Origin: Eopsaltria australis
Taxonomy: Eukaryota; Chordata; Aves; Passeriformes; Petroicidae
Assembly (NCBI GenBank): GCA_034509425.1
Contig: JAVTVJ010000011.1
Location: 3,038,001 to 3,102,000 of the forward strand
Direction of reading: 5' to 3'
Length of the DNA: 64,000 bases
Within the stretch, counting starts at the first letter, position 1. Every line of letters begins with the position of its first letter. Positions 12,557 to 24,294 of this stretch are shown here, one piece after another. The notes below the pieces were generated by a model. That model had not been told where the DNA came from. It worked only from the letters and a program-made list of their open reading frames with translations, and did not search any database. The position numbers and the translations under genes were made by a program.

Positions 12557-15500
12557 AGCCACAAACTGTGAGTGTAAAGGGTAGGACTGAAGACAGGAAA
12601 GATGAGATGTGGATGTCAAGAACCGAGGAAGTAAAAATCAATGTCTCCTCATTATAAGGAAAGAGGTATTCATAAACAAAATTGTATTTCTCTGAGGGAA
12701 GAGAATCCTCATGAAGTAATGCAAAAAGTAACTAATTTTGTCATTTGCTGTAGCCAAAAGCCACCAATATGTCCTCCAATATCCTTTTCCACTAGCCGAG
12801 CTGCAAATACTTAATCTGATTCATTCTGTGGTAACTTTCCAGACTGGCATCTGCCTCTGTGACAATGATGCCTGATTATTGTCACTCCCTCCTCTCAAGC
12901 TTGCAGATTGTTCAGAGCACTGCAACATGATTATTAGGTGGTTTAGGCAAATCTAATGCTAATGCCTGCAGCCTTTGCTTTTACTACTATTTGTTTGAAG
13001 ATTAGCCTAGATGTGTTAGTGTAAAATCCAAGTCCATACTGAAGCACCCTGTTAAAAATCTGTTGTGAAGAATAGGGAGTATTTTGCCTTTCTTTCCACC
13101 TGTGAAATAGAAAAATTCTTTTTCCTTTTTTTTCCAGTGTTCCTCCCCTCCACACACTGGATCCTTCTTGAACCTTTTTGGATGAGACAGCCTTTTGATA
13201 CAGCATGCAGGTTTAAATATTGTCTGACAGGAAGCAACTGAAGTAATTATTATACGTGCCTTCCAATTTATATTTCAATATGTAACTGATAAACTTCATG
13301 GGGCAGCTCTTCAGCTGATGTAAGTCATTATTGCATCTTTAGCTTCAATGAACCTTTTTAATTTTACCGTAGAGGAGATGGCTCTTTTGCTGTTTACCAT
13401 ATTTAGAACTGCTATTCAACAACTCAAGTACTGCTTTTGAAGCTCTGATTGAAATTACTGCTCATTACAGCCTCTGCTATTTTTTTAAATACAATCATCC
13501 ACATAAAATGCACAAACATTTTATCTCTTCTAATATTATTTCATTTTAAGTTTTTTCTCCTGCAGGATTGCATATGATTTGATTAATCTCATTCCACATT
13601 TTAGTTATTTGCTTGGCCAATTCTCTAAAATTCTCCATATCACAGTGCAGTGTTCTCCATATTTTTGAGGAGTGTCTGCCTGTTTTTCATTCCTGTCATT
13701 TTTAACCTTAGGAAGATCAATTCAGAAATATTGAATTATCCCACCTACTTTTAAGATAAAATTGATATTTTCTCTAGATTGCTGTCATTTAGAGAGAGCA
13801 CCATCTCTACTAACTTTGCCAACTGCAGTTTAGATGTCCAGTCTAATTAAGTCATCCAAGTCCCCCTGTCACCAGTGGAAGGAGGTAAGTTGAAAGTTGA
13901 CATAAATCACATTTCAGGGCCATCCACCCCCCTCCACTGATTATACAGAACAAAGAGATCCAGGCAAAGGCACCATTTTAAAAACCATCAAGGGAATGCT
14001 GGGGAAAGGAGTGAAAGTCTCCAGCAGTAACTCCAGCAGTGTGCTGGTCAGAGTATTTAATTAGGAGGTTTTTGTTCTCACCTGTCCAAAGCCACTCAGC
14101 TTAAGTACTCCATTTTGGGCTGAAGGCATTGCTATAAATTGTTGGAGGTGATGCTCACTGCCTCATTTAACAGACCTAATCTCTCTGTCACTGAATCATT
14201 ACCATTTTTGTTAGCCCAGCCCTAGGGAGTACAGAAGTGTGACAAGCAAAATAAAAGAACTTCTCCCAAGCAGATTTTGACCCTTATCACTGTGCTCCGT
14301 TAGCTCCAGCTGCCTCAAGGAGTAACTGACAGTAAGTCTGTGTCGTCTGTCACAGCTGCTGCACCCACTGCGACAAGGGAAGAACCCAAAATGACATTTT
14401 GTGAATTTAGCATATTTCTAAACTGAGGCCACATGGTTAATTCCCACTAAAAGGAGAGGCAAAAGAGTCATTCCACTTCAGTCATCAGGTTGTAGCAAAT
14501 CAAACTGAAGTGAGCTCTGCTGCTACCTCAGCCCCATGTCCGGAGGGTAATTCCCAAAAATCTCATCCTCATTTTTGCTAAATCTTGCTGACTTGGATTT
14601 TGGGAACCAGGTGTGCACTGATATACAAGTTTTTCTCTTCATGAGAGTTAGTAACCTTTAATCATTTTATTACTCATGGAACAAGAAGCATCATTTGTAC
14701 AACATTTGGCCAAATTACATTATTTTTATTTCATACTATGTCACAGTGCATCATGCACAAAAGTCAAATTCATCTGATTTTGAAAGTTTCCTTTTTAGTA
14801 AGATTGAAAACTCTGCATGCAACTAGACCCACAGTCAAAATTCAATTCAAGTCTCCATAACAGACAACTTTCAGTTTGAAAGTGTTTTTAAGAAAATTAA
14901 TTCAGTGAGTGCTCACAAACTCAACCTGTTGATTAGTAACAGAATTTTTCCAGCATTACTTTTTAGGTGTTTTCAGATTTCCTTAATCCTCTGCAAAACA
15001 TTTGCACCAAAAGAGTGCAGATTTTGATAGACAGTAGAAACCTGTGATACAATAGACATTATGATTCTAATAAATTTGTCTTTTTCAAAGCAAACAAAAT
15101 CACCGATTTCTTTTTGACAACCGAAAAAATGTCTACACAAAAAGAGCTCCAGAGTATACTAGCTCAAGGCCTCACCTCACTTAATAACAACTCAACACTG
15201 TTACCTTAGAATGGGCTCATTTAAACTGTCAATTTAATTAATTTTCTCTCTCGTTTCTAGAGCAATATATTTATCAAGTTGGAGGAGGAAAATACAGCTA
15301 AATTAATTCATGTAGAAGGCACAGGGAAAGTAGAAGGCCTTGGTAGGAAAGGTAAAACCTCCGGACACACCTTGGCCTAGTTGTTTAATCTCCTATTTCA
15401 TTCTGGACATAAATAATCTTAAATTGTGTTATATTTAATTTCAATAATTTGATGTAATCCATTCTGTACTTCTCATTTTCAATAAAGTATGGAAAATATA

Positions 15501-15636
15501 AAATGGGAATGTTTTAAATTAAATAATTAAATTCTGTAAATGCAATTTGTCCTAATGATACCAGTTGCCTCACTCTTCAATCTCTCCTTCGATAACCAAC
15601 ACGTCTAATCCCGTCATCATAGACACAGCTGTAGAA
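12557..15636. other. unassigned stretch with complex, regulatory-looking blocks
   Basis: There is no gene or recognisable transposon. Two blocks (about 12,760-12,960 and 14,030-14,620) have higher complexity than their surroundings, little simple sequence and several TAAT-type homeodomain-like cores. This is the texture often seen in conserved non-coding elements, but conservation cannot be judged from one sequence. A splice-bounded open segment at 15,261-15,351 is listed separately. Confidence 0.4.
15261..15351 (+). other. candidate internal exon
   Basis: A strong polypyrimidine tract and 3' splice site (ATTTTCTCTCTCGTTTCTAG, ending at 15,260) precedes 30 open codons plus one base, then a GTAAAA donor at 15,352. 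The other two frames contain stops. The open frame encodes a charged peptide containing FIKLEEENTAKLIHVEGTGK. Phase is 0 to 1, which does not join directly with the other candidate exons here. No family is recognised, and a pseudo-exon is an equally good explanation. Confidence 0.14.
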
Positions 15637-15706
15637 CAATAACAACAACAAAAAAATAAAAATATTAAAAAAAAAAAAAAAACCAAAAAAAAAAAACAAG
15701 AAAAAG
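15637..15706 (+). repeat. A-rich low-complexity tract
   Basis: Runs of A interrupted by single C, T or CC over about 70 bp, including a 16-17 base A-run. It could be an expanded poly(A) tail of an old retroposed transcript, but I recognise no gene sequence immediately upstream. Confidence 0.75.
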
Positions 15707-18700
15707 TTCAATCAAGTTTCATGCAATTAATTAACAAAACACTTGCACATATCAAATAGAATAGAAGCTCCCAGTCCTGAAAATACATTTATCCTACTTA
15801 CCATGAGTCCTGCTTATGTTGTCATGTTATGATTGGAATTATTCCGATCCCCCGGAGTGGGCTGAATTTGCCATGACAAGATACAACATTTGTATCAATC
15901 ACACAACAAATTCCATACCCTGCATTTTAGCACCAAGGGTTCAGTATTTTAGGGTGTAGGATAGTTGGGTGTTACTCTTTTTAAACGTGCAGCACGAGCA
16001 TTACTGGCGTTAAGAGTTTTTCATCCAGGTAGAAGACATACAGTAAAGCCAGGACGGGTGCACTGTGGAAAAATTTGGCTTTATCATAAACTCAAGCTTT
16101 AGACAGAAAATTATGGGATGATAGTTCTCTAAATCATGGATGAAAAGACTTTTTTTACCAAGGCACCTTTAAGATGCTTCCTAGTCTTGCTTACATCAAA
16201 GACACCCAGACAGGTGACATTTTATCTCCCTACAAGGCAAGATCTCAGGTGCTTTCTAATTTGTCTTCTCTCACTTCTGTTCCAAGAAATAGCAACCCAA
16301 GGACATGATACTTTCTCAAAAATAGAGAAAGGAGGCAATCTGTACCTACAATCCACTTCCCAGCGGTCCTTGCTCTTATTCTTGAATTACTTAGCTGTGC
16401 ATCTGAAAATCAGTTCAGCAGTATCTGGTAAGGTACTGGAATAGTAATAGGACTCAGAGACCCTCAAGTCGGTCTTCAGCCAACAGACCTTGTTATGAAC
16501 ACAATTTGATAGATCTCATGAAATGCAATACTTTTGGTTATTCTATGTATTCTGTGTCTGAAGAGACAAATTCAGAACGAATATGAAGGAAATAGTGCCA
16601 CCTGCTGTGGTACCAGTAATATTCCCTCCAGTATACAAGTCAGGGAAACTCCAGAAGCTGAAATGCAAACAGGATGAATTGCTCAATAGTTAACAATAAT
16701 TAAATTACAAAGGAAATTATCGCTTGCAGATGTCATTATTGTGGAGGAATTTTTTTTTATTGAGTTAAAGGGTTTTTTTAAATTACATTTTCATTGAGAT
16801 ATTAGACATGGCCCTGTTCTCCATCACACTGAAGTACAATTGCCTTTGTTATTCTACTTTGTTTGCTTCAGCAGACACAGAAACTAAACTCTTTCTGATG
16901 TGTCATCTGTGTGGCATACAATATGCATGTCCCTATGTTTTGATTCCTCTTTAACTTTCTGCTGTCACAAAGATGGTGTATGTATTTAGAGATTTTTCTT
17001 CTACACTACTAGTTCTGTCTTCTTGACAGAAAATTGATTTTTCTCATCCTGATCCATGAGCCAAAATAAAACTGCTGCCCTATTACTCAAGATCTTACAA
17101 TACAATCAACTACAGCTTTAAAGCATGTCATTAGAGACAGAGACATTAGAATAATTTTAAGCAGTCTGAAGTAGTTTCTTTATTATAGAATTAAACAACC
17201 CCTAGTTTTCTGCTGATAACAAGATACAGACATCCATTCTTTGCTGCATTTACTGAATACTGCACAAAGAACAAACCGGTCTTTTTGCTCTTTGGAAATA
17301 ATATTCAGAAATACATCCTAGTATAACTGGTATTCCATCATGCCCATCTTGAAGCAAGATGGAAACTCACATTTATTTCGCATTCACTTATTTTGAAGAT
17401 ACTTTTAAGTGCAACAATTTAAAATTACTGCTTGTAAGGTGAGTTTTTACCCTAAGTTTACAGAGATAAATGCTGTTCTGGCCACATCATCCCATCACCA
17501 TGACCTATGATCTGTTACTTTACAGAAGGCATACAGTGACATACACAGAGTGTGCTGATGCCTTCTGATAACATTGTAGGAGAAGCGTCCACATCACATA
17601 TCTGCAAACCAGATCTATTATTTTATTGAGTTGTCTCTAGGAAACTATTCCAAGACAGAATTCCATTACTGTAGAGCTCTCTTCCTCTGCAGGTAGACGT
17701 ACAAGTCAGATTTGTAAGACACACACATGGGGTACTGCATGGTGATGAACAACCTGGTCTACCTATTCTATAGTGCTCAAGGATGCTGAGGGCTACAGCC
17801 CACTTAAACTCTCATAATAAATCTACCTCTTTACAAACTTGTGGGGATTGCTTCTTCTGATACTGTTTTCCTGGAAATTAATGTATGTGAAAAACACTGC
17901 CACTAACAATATCGAGTGGTTCTCATCATGATGTTCAGGATTTTACTTCCTTTTCAAATGCAAAATTTTATATACTGAGCTGGAAAAATTATCAAGGCCT
18001 CACATTGTTTTAAGACAAGGGAACATTTTATGTTTCTCCTGTAACTCACAGCTGACTTAAAATTAGTTGCAGCATCCACTACAGATAAAAAAATTGAAGT
18101 GACTGCAACTTCTACCAGTCAAAGGCAACAAGTGAGAGGGAAGAAATCTTTATTCTTATCGTTGTCTCTAGGTTTTTCTAATTTTTACAAGGGGCAGGGA
18201 ATCAACCAGAGCAAAACTTCAAAAGATGATTTAAAACACTCTTCCTAACCTTTATTATCTTTTCTCATCCAAAGAATTATGACCAGTCCTGTAAAACAAC
18301 ATATATTCCTCCTAAACACATGAAAATAAGTGTACTTTTCACAAAAGTTAATAACGTCTTTTGTAATACATCCTTTCCCAAATTTGTTGGCAATACAAGT
18401 AAATTTTTACATTTTTGAAATTTTCTGTAATGTTTTAAAAAGTATAATATTACAAACTAAATTGATTTGACTAGCAAGTTTTATAATTAGTTTATTTTGT
18501 GATAGGACTGTTAAAACCTTATCAATTAAAAAATAATTGCTCCTAACGTCTAATATGACGTAAACCAAACCTACAAAATTTGAGTTGCCTTGGTATTAGT
18601 ATGTTTAGCCTTAGAGTAATGGAATTTTAAGAAAATATTATTTTAAATTGTTCTGTGTAGTTCTCTATCTAGCCAACAGTGGCTTGCTTAGAAAATACTA

Positions 18701-18979
18701 ACTTACCTTTTTTTTTTACATTATTTCTCTCCTTTTCCCTCTTTCAGGCATCAAATTTTGGTTTATTTCACAATCCAAGCACACAATTATTTTTATTAAC
18801 CTCCATTTTTGTTGTATACAAAATTATATAGGATACCTAAAGCAACCAAGATGAAAACAGTGTTGATTCACTCAACAGGCATGGTTTCATAGTTATTTTC
18901 CTTGTTTTGGATAGCTACGAAGGTAGTATTTTTTGGTTAAGTATTGTTTTCTATGCCTGATTTTATCTACCTTTCATAA
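15707..18979. other. unassigned stretch
   Basis: No recognisable gene. The segment at about 15,800-16,080 contains several CpGs and GC-richer words (CCGATCCCCCGGAGTGGGC), unlike its AT-rich surroundings, and may be a decayed LTR or other insertion. I could not classify it. A stem-loop at 17,523-17,567 is listed separately. Confidence 0.4.
17523..17567. other. perfect 10-bp-arm stem-loop
   Basis: CAGAAGGCAT (17,523-17,532) pairs perfectly with ATGCCTTCTG (17,558-17,567). Pairing continues inward with CAG/CTG after a one-base bulge, and CACA/TGTG closes a GAG loop after a one-sided 7-base bulge. It is shorter than typical miRNA precursors and has no identified homologue, so function is unknown. 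Confidence 0.7.
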
Positions 18980-19068
18980 TTCATTATTTATCTGTTAAAT
19001 GGTGATTGAATATTATGAGATATAGTAGATTTCCATTCATTTCAACACACTGATTGGTTCTATTTAGA
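18980..19068 (+). repeat. dispersed duplication, copy 1 of 2
   Basis: An 89-bp segment (TTCATTATTTATCTG... to ...GGTTCTATTTA) recurs in the same orientation at 21,150-21,238 with only a handful of substitutions. Flanks outside the 89 bp are unrelated. It is not a mobile-element family I recognise. Confidence 0.85.
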
Positions 19069-19122
19069 ACTATAAATCTATCATTCAGATGATTCAAATA
19101 TTAACAATAATCTAATATCACG

Positions 19123-19150
19123 CATATATATGTATATATACACACATATA
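19123..19150. repeat. TA/CA dinucleotide tract
   Basis: CATATATATGTATATATACACACATATA, a short alternating purine-pyrimidine microsatellite directly before the 90-bp tandem duplication. Confidence 0.8.
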
Positions 19151-19159
19151 ATGTTGCAT

Positions 19160-19340
19160 AATGCCACAAAAGGGTTATTATGTTAGAAGATAGTATTATT
19201 TACAGGCAATCTCCCAGATATCAAAGCAAGTTAAATACTAATCACGTTTAATGCCACAGGAGGGTTATTATATTAGAAGACAGCATTATTTACAGGTATT
19301 CTCCTGGATATCAAAGCAAGATAGAATACTAATCATATTT
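19160..19340 (+). repeat. imperfect tandem duplication, two ~90-bp units
   Basis: Unit 1 (19,160-19,249) and unit 2 (19,250-19,340) share the same order of words: AATGCCACA, GGGTTATTAT, TTAGAAGA, ATTATTTACAGG, ATATCAAAGCAAG and ATACTAATCA, differing by scattered, mostly transition-type substitutions and a 1-bp indel. The pair is directly abutting. Confidence 0.9.
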
Positions 19341-21149
19341 ACTTGATCTTTTATGTTGTCAATTATTTGAATATGTGTAGTCCTGAAACCACTGACTGTA
19401 TTTAGTTCTGCAAATGGACTAGTAAAGTAAGATTAACATTCCTTTAGAGAACCAGTACAAACCTTATGAAATTCCCATGTTTTCCTTGACTCCAGGCATC
19501 TGTGGGAGTTTAATTTGAGTTATTGTTCCATTTTTCTAGAATACCACAAATCAGAAATTGCACATGTAAGTCATACTGTGTGTATCCATATATGCAGAAT
19601 TACCATATATGCATAATCAGAATTTGCTGATTCAAAGTTCTGCTGTAGGCTTTGTAGTTAAATGTAAGGTATTTCCTGCAAAGTTACAGAAGGACTAGGT
19701 TTCATACAACCAAGATCTGCATAACTATAAAACTGACATATAAATTATCCCAATGAAATATCCTTAAATAAACCAACAAGCAAGCCAGGTTCTATTTTCA
19801 AACTTGGATGCTTAAAACAATGAGAAACTTAATAAACATTCACGGATGATTTTTTTTCTCATTTTGTTTCAATGTTCTAAGACATTCTAATTTGAATGTT
19901 TTGGCTTTTATTTTTCCTTTTCTGACTATGAAGACGACCCCTGTGTACAAATGCTAATGAAGCAAGCCTGAAGCTCTGAAGTTTTAAAAAGATAATATAC
20001 ATTAATCTTTCAGAGCTACTGTGTCTGTAGAAACACCAAGCCAGTTCATTTAATTTAAAGTTGAAAGTTCATTTGATTTAAAGTTCACAAAATTTAAAAA
20101 TATGTTTTTTAAAAGTCAATTTCAGGTTCCAAAGGCAGAGTTCCCACTTAGTTGTTTCTAGGAAGCTAGAAAGGTACTTCTTACTACCATTTCCAGATGA
20201 AAGCATACAATCTAATTGCACACAGAGACACAGAATTCCCACCTGACTTTACAGCCTGCTCTGATCCTCACATTCATCAGCACATCATCAGGATGTACTT
20301 CACCTGCCTTTAGATAGGCTGATGCCTTCATGTGAGCTATATACTGAAGTCCCTCTTAAGTGTCTGTCAATAGAAAGAGTCAAAGGTCCTTCAGGACATG
20401 ATTAACCACTAAAGTAACTGACTGAAATAGGTCAGATAAACCACAGCCTAAATATGTCTGTTTCTTCTCTCTGGTGGGTGCCTACGTCAGTTGTAGATAC
20501 CTATTGGTTAAGTATCTATGTTTGATCAGATTAATCCCTCCTGTAACAGCAATTAGTGTTTGACCTTTAGGTATGGTGCCTTCTGGTGCCCTGTGTAATT
20601 GCAAAGGATGCTGCTGCAACTTCCTTTTAATAAGGTAATAAGACTATTCTTAATTACTGTGGGTGCCAAGTGTCTTTTCTGAGAAAGAGAATTGGCTGGG
20701 ATTCAATGGAGAACAGAAGCAGAGTGACGGAAAAAGTTTAGAGAGACTGGAGAGATACGCATCTTATCTGGGCATAAAGTCAAACAGCAGTAAAGACTAT
20801 TTTAATCACTTGTCTTAGCTGATGGACGTCCAGATGAGACCATGAAGGCTGAAAGGGCATGGCCTTTCTGAACTGATCTGTAAAGCCATTACCGTCTTCT
20901 CAGGCATATATCTCTTACAGGCCCTTTTCAAGCACAACACGTGTCAGGTGTCACTCAAGCTGGATCCTTCTAGATGTAAAAGAGAAAGTATTCTTGGCAG
21001 GGTGCTCCCAGTAAAGTCTGTTTAATCTGAAATAGTCCAAAACCAATGCCCTTGAGGGCATGCTGCAAGACATATCTTTTTCGGAGAGTTGCTGAAGCGG
21101 CAAACTTGACCAAGGAGTGATGTATAGTGAAAATGAAGAAACTTTCATC
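19341..21149. other. unassigned stretch
   Basis: No gene is recognised. A short 23-bp period duplication occurs at 20,044-20,086. The block at about 20,560-21,149 is GC-richer and less simple than its surroundings, ends exactly at the second copy of the 89-bp duplication, and may be an unclassified insertion. Confidence 0.4.
20044..20086 (+). repeat. short tandem duplication, 23-bp period
   Basis: GTTCATTTAATTTAAAGTT (20,044) and GTTCATTTGATTTAAAGTT (20,067) are near-identical neighbours. Confidence 0.6.
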
Positions 21150-21238
21150 TTCATTATTTATCTGCTAAATGGTGATTGAATATTATGAGATGTAGTAGAT
21201 TTCCATTCATTTCAACACACTGAATGGTTCTCTTTACA
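21150..21238 (+). repeat. dispersed duplication, copy 2 of 2
   Basis: Second copy of the 89-bp segment at 18,980-19,068, same orientation, offset 2170 bp. It shares GGTGATTGAATATTATGAGA and the run from TAGTAGATTTCCATTC to CAACACACTGA. Confidence 0.85.
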
Positions 21239-22278
21239 AAAAGCCAAAAAATGTATCAAGAACATCTAATGTGTAAAATGGAAGTCTTTTGTCACTTTAC
21301 AATTTAAAATCAGTAGTAAATGAGAACCCTTCTGGAAAACTATGGCTGAAATGTTGGTACAGGGAAACAAATTATATACCTCTAACATGACAAAAATGTG
21401 TCACAAGAACATTATACAGCCTAACCTGGCTAACAGTTAATTTCACTTTCCATCTAATTTTCTATATTCTACCTGTCTTTTGATCCTACAAAAACTTACG
21501 TGTATACTTAACCACTTAAAGGCTCTTTCTGAGCTCTAAAGCTACGTTTATTTTACTAAAGTGAGAAACATTCCCAAGTTCCCCTGAGCAAGGGAACAAT
21601 TTAGCCCTATTCAAACTCCATAATAAAGCTCTGTCTTCTCCGTGCACAGACTTGCACCTGTACATGTGGAGTGGGTGCCTGAGGAAGAAAGTTTGCATAA
21701 TCACTGAGCACTCTTTCCATGGGCTGAGGACAAGTAGACTCAGCCTACAACTGCTTGTGTGACCAGAGTTAAGCACATACATTTTCAGTGTGAACTAAAC
21801 TGGAGGTTTAGTTTATGAACACTAGACTGTCACAATCTGTAGAGCCATTAAAATCTTTTTCCATTTTCACCCTAAGGCAAATTTTTTCATGGGGATTACA
21901 ATTTTCATTCTATTGGTAGTTAAAGCCTAACATATTATAAGCTACTGTAATGAATAACAGCACAGCTTTCAACCATGGATACCCAAAAGTATTTCTTTAA
22001 AAAGTTCACTTTTACTTTTCCCAAAAAGATCTCCCCACTGGGTAGAAATAGGGCTTTGGAAAAGTACTTTTGATAAGAAGAAAATTAAATAAATTAGACA
22101 GAAATGTAACATGTTACATTTTTAAGATGTTGCTACCTAAAACAAAGTCAGTCTGCATGTAGGTATTAATCATGGTTCTCTATTTCATTCAGTTAGTACT
22201 TTTTGAAAATTAATTTTTCTTAAAAATATTAATTTTTAGAGTCAAAATACTGGTTTGAGTATTATGAGCTAATTATTG
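21239..22278. other. unassigned stretch
   Basis: About 1 kb of AT-rich DNA with no recognisable gene or repeat family. Confidence 0.5.
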
Positions 22279-22339
22279 TCTGTCTTTCTTTCTGTCTCTC
22301 TTTCTTTCTTTTTGTCTTTCTTTCTTTTTTTCTTTTTTA
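22279..22339 (+). repeat. CTTT-type pyrimidine microsatellite
   Basis: Irregular (CTTT)n/(TCTG) tract of about 60 bp, pyrimidine-only apart from scattered G, passing into a T-run. Confidence 0.85.
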
Positions 22340-23688
22340 TCAGGTAACACCTGTAAAAGAGAGTAACTCATTCAGGTAGAATTTCCCATCACTGTGATCC
22401 TGTGCTGTCCTTTACTGACAGTGTGCAGGCTGACTGAACCATCTATCCAGTTACTCCTGTCAGTCCACACATTCCTGCACCTGCTGCCATAAACATCATG
22501 TGCAAGGGCCTGGAGGCAGGTGACAAAAGAGGAGAAACAGATAAAGCAGAACCAAATAGAAAATATTTGAGCAATACTAAATTTATATTTAGTAGTTAGT
22601 ATAAAATTGTTAAATACAAATGGCATAATTTCATCCCCAACACAATCAATGGGAAGAAAGTGTTTCTCTTTATGTGTGATTGTTTTGCTGCTACAGTTTT
22701 TTGTTGCAAAGATTTTATCTGAAGCTTCTTTAGGAGCCATTTCTACAAAGATACCATTGTAAAGCGTAGAATGTTTATACAAAAATACTAAGAATATTCA
22801 AGTTAACTGCTTCAAAATAACCCATTAATGGAGAAAAAAAAAGAAAAATGTCTTTTTTAAAATTGCAAAACTGGTGAGCTATTTTTGCTGGAATTTTCCA
22901 AAATTATTCATCTTATAGTAGACATCTGTCATGGGGCATATCAGTCTGAAGAGTTTAAATATGGCAATTATAGGCAATTCAAAGCAGGATCTTAAAGAAA
23001 AAAAATTTAGTGAACCTTAGCTAAAAGCATTTATTGGAAGTAAAATAATACAAATCTGTAAAAAAATCCTTGTACTGTATAGGTGAAGAGACCTGCATGG
23101 TTTCTCCAAGGCCTATCCACGTGTACATAATTATGAGTACATAGTTAGGAAACTGCCTTTGAAAAAAATCTTTAAGCAAAGGCTTAAAAATAAAACAAAA
23201 AAAACAACCACCAAACAGTTTAAGTAGTCATTTTTTAGAGCACAGCATATCTGCTTCTTCTAAATTTATTTTCAGAGTTCATCATTGACTAATTATCTGC
23301 CAAATGCAGTACTATTTTTTGAATTGTATACATCTTAGTAGAAAAACACTCTTATTTCCTTACTGTCGCCTCTAAACAATTTTTTGTGCCATTCTTTAAT
23401 ACACTACATAAAATCTCCTGAGTACAATGAGAAGAAAAGAATTTTCCATTCATCTTAGGAGTCAAAGGCCTTTCAAACTTTAAGACAGAAATACTGTGCG
23501 CTGATTTTCAATGGAGAGAATTCAACTCTGAGGTTTTAGTAACTGAAAAAACTAGGAGTAATGCTTTGGAACCATTAATTCACATCATTTTCAAGGCAGT
23601 CTGAATCCTTTTCATTGACATATTTCCAAAATCTCCCTATTGGGACACAGGGATACCTTCTGAACATTTAGGTCAGTCTCTATGAACA

Positions 23689-23728
23689 CTTCAGTTGGCA
23701 AGGAGTAACTTCAGCTGGCAAGGTGTAA
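23689..23728 (+). repeat. 20-bp tandem duplication
   Basis: CTTCAGTTGGCAAGGAGTAA is followed immediately by CTTCAGCTGGCAAGGTGTAA (two differences). Confidence 0.8.
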
Positions 23729-24257
23729 CATTCACTTCATTAATTTTATGCCTATTTTCAAAATCATAATGAAAACAAACAGTTGCAAACAGAAAAGATT
23801 TGCAGCATTCCTCAGTTCTTCTGTGTCTCCTCCTGTCACATCAATCACAAATATAGCTTTGCTTTGGATACTTCTAGATTTTTTTTAAATGGTTAACCAA
23901 CACACGTCACCTTCTACCCACGTTAACTTCATACTTACTAGAAAAATATGGAGCTACTGAACAGCTGATGCTTTTTTGATATCCAGTTTCTGTAGACTGG
24001 AAATGCCTGTGTTTGTGAGATCCAGAAGATTTGTTTGGAATGCCACAGATAATCTGTCAATTTGTGATATACAGCTCTTTAGCAGAGGCTGGTTACTTGT
24101 ATTATGCAGGGTAATCTTTTCACAAAATATTGGAAAAGTCTTCAAGACAGATTAACCAGCCACAGTAACACTGTCATCTTACGCAGAATAACAGTACTTA
24201 AATAATGACTGACTGACTCTTCTATCTGTGAGGTCTCTAAGCAAAAATCAGTCTGTC

Positions 24258-24294
24258 TTTTATTTTTTTTTCCTTTTTTTTTTTCTTTTTTTCC
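24258..24294 (+). repeat. T-rich tract
   Basis: Near-homopolymer T with single A, CC and C interruptions, about 37 bp. Confidence 0.8.

Noticed and set aside
13801..13885. Possible exon ending at the donor GTAAGT at 13,886
   Set aside because: All three frames contain stops between the likely acceptor and the donor.
22372..22782. 136-codon minus-strand open frame, the longest outside CR1
   Set aside because: No domain, no codon bias, no splice context; a length reachable by chance in 64 kb.
23954..24145. Minus-strand 63-codon frame that looks helical (spectrin-like)
   Set aside because: Acceptor is weak and the frame stops before the nearby donor-like GTAAGTATG, so it does not form a proper exon.
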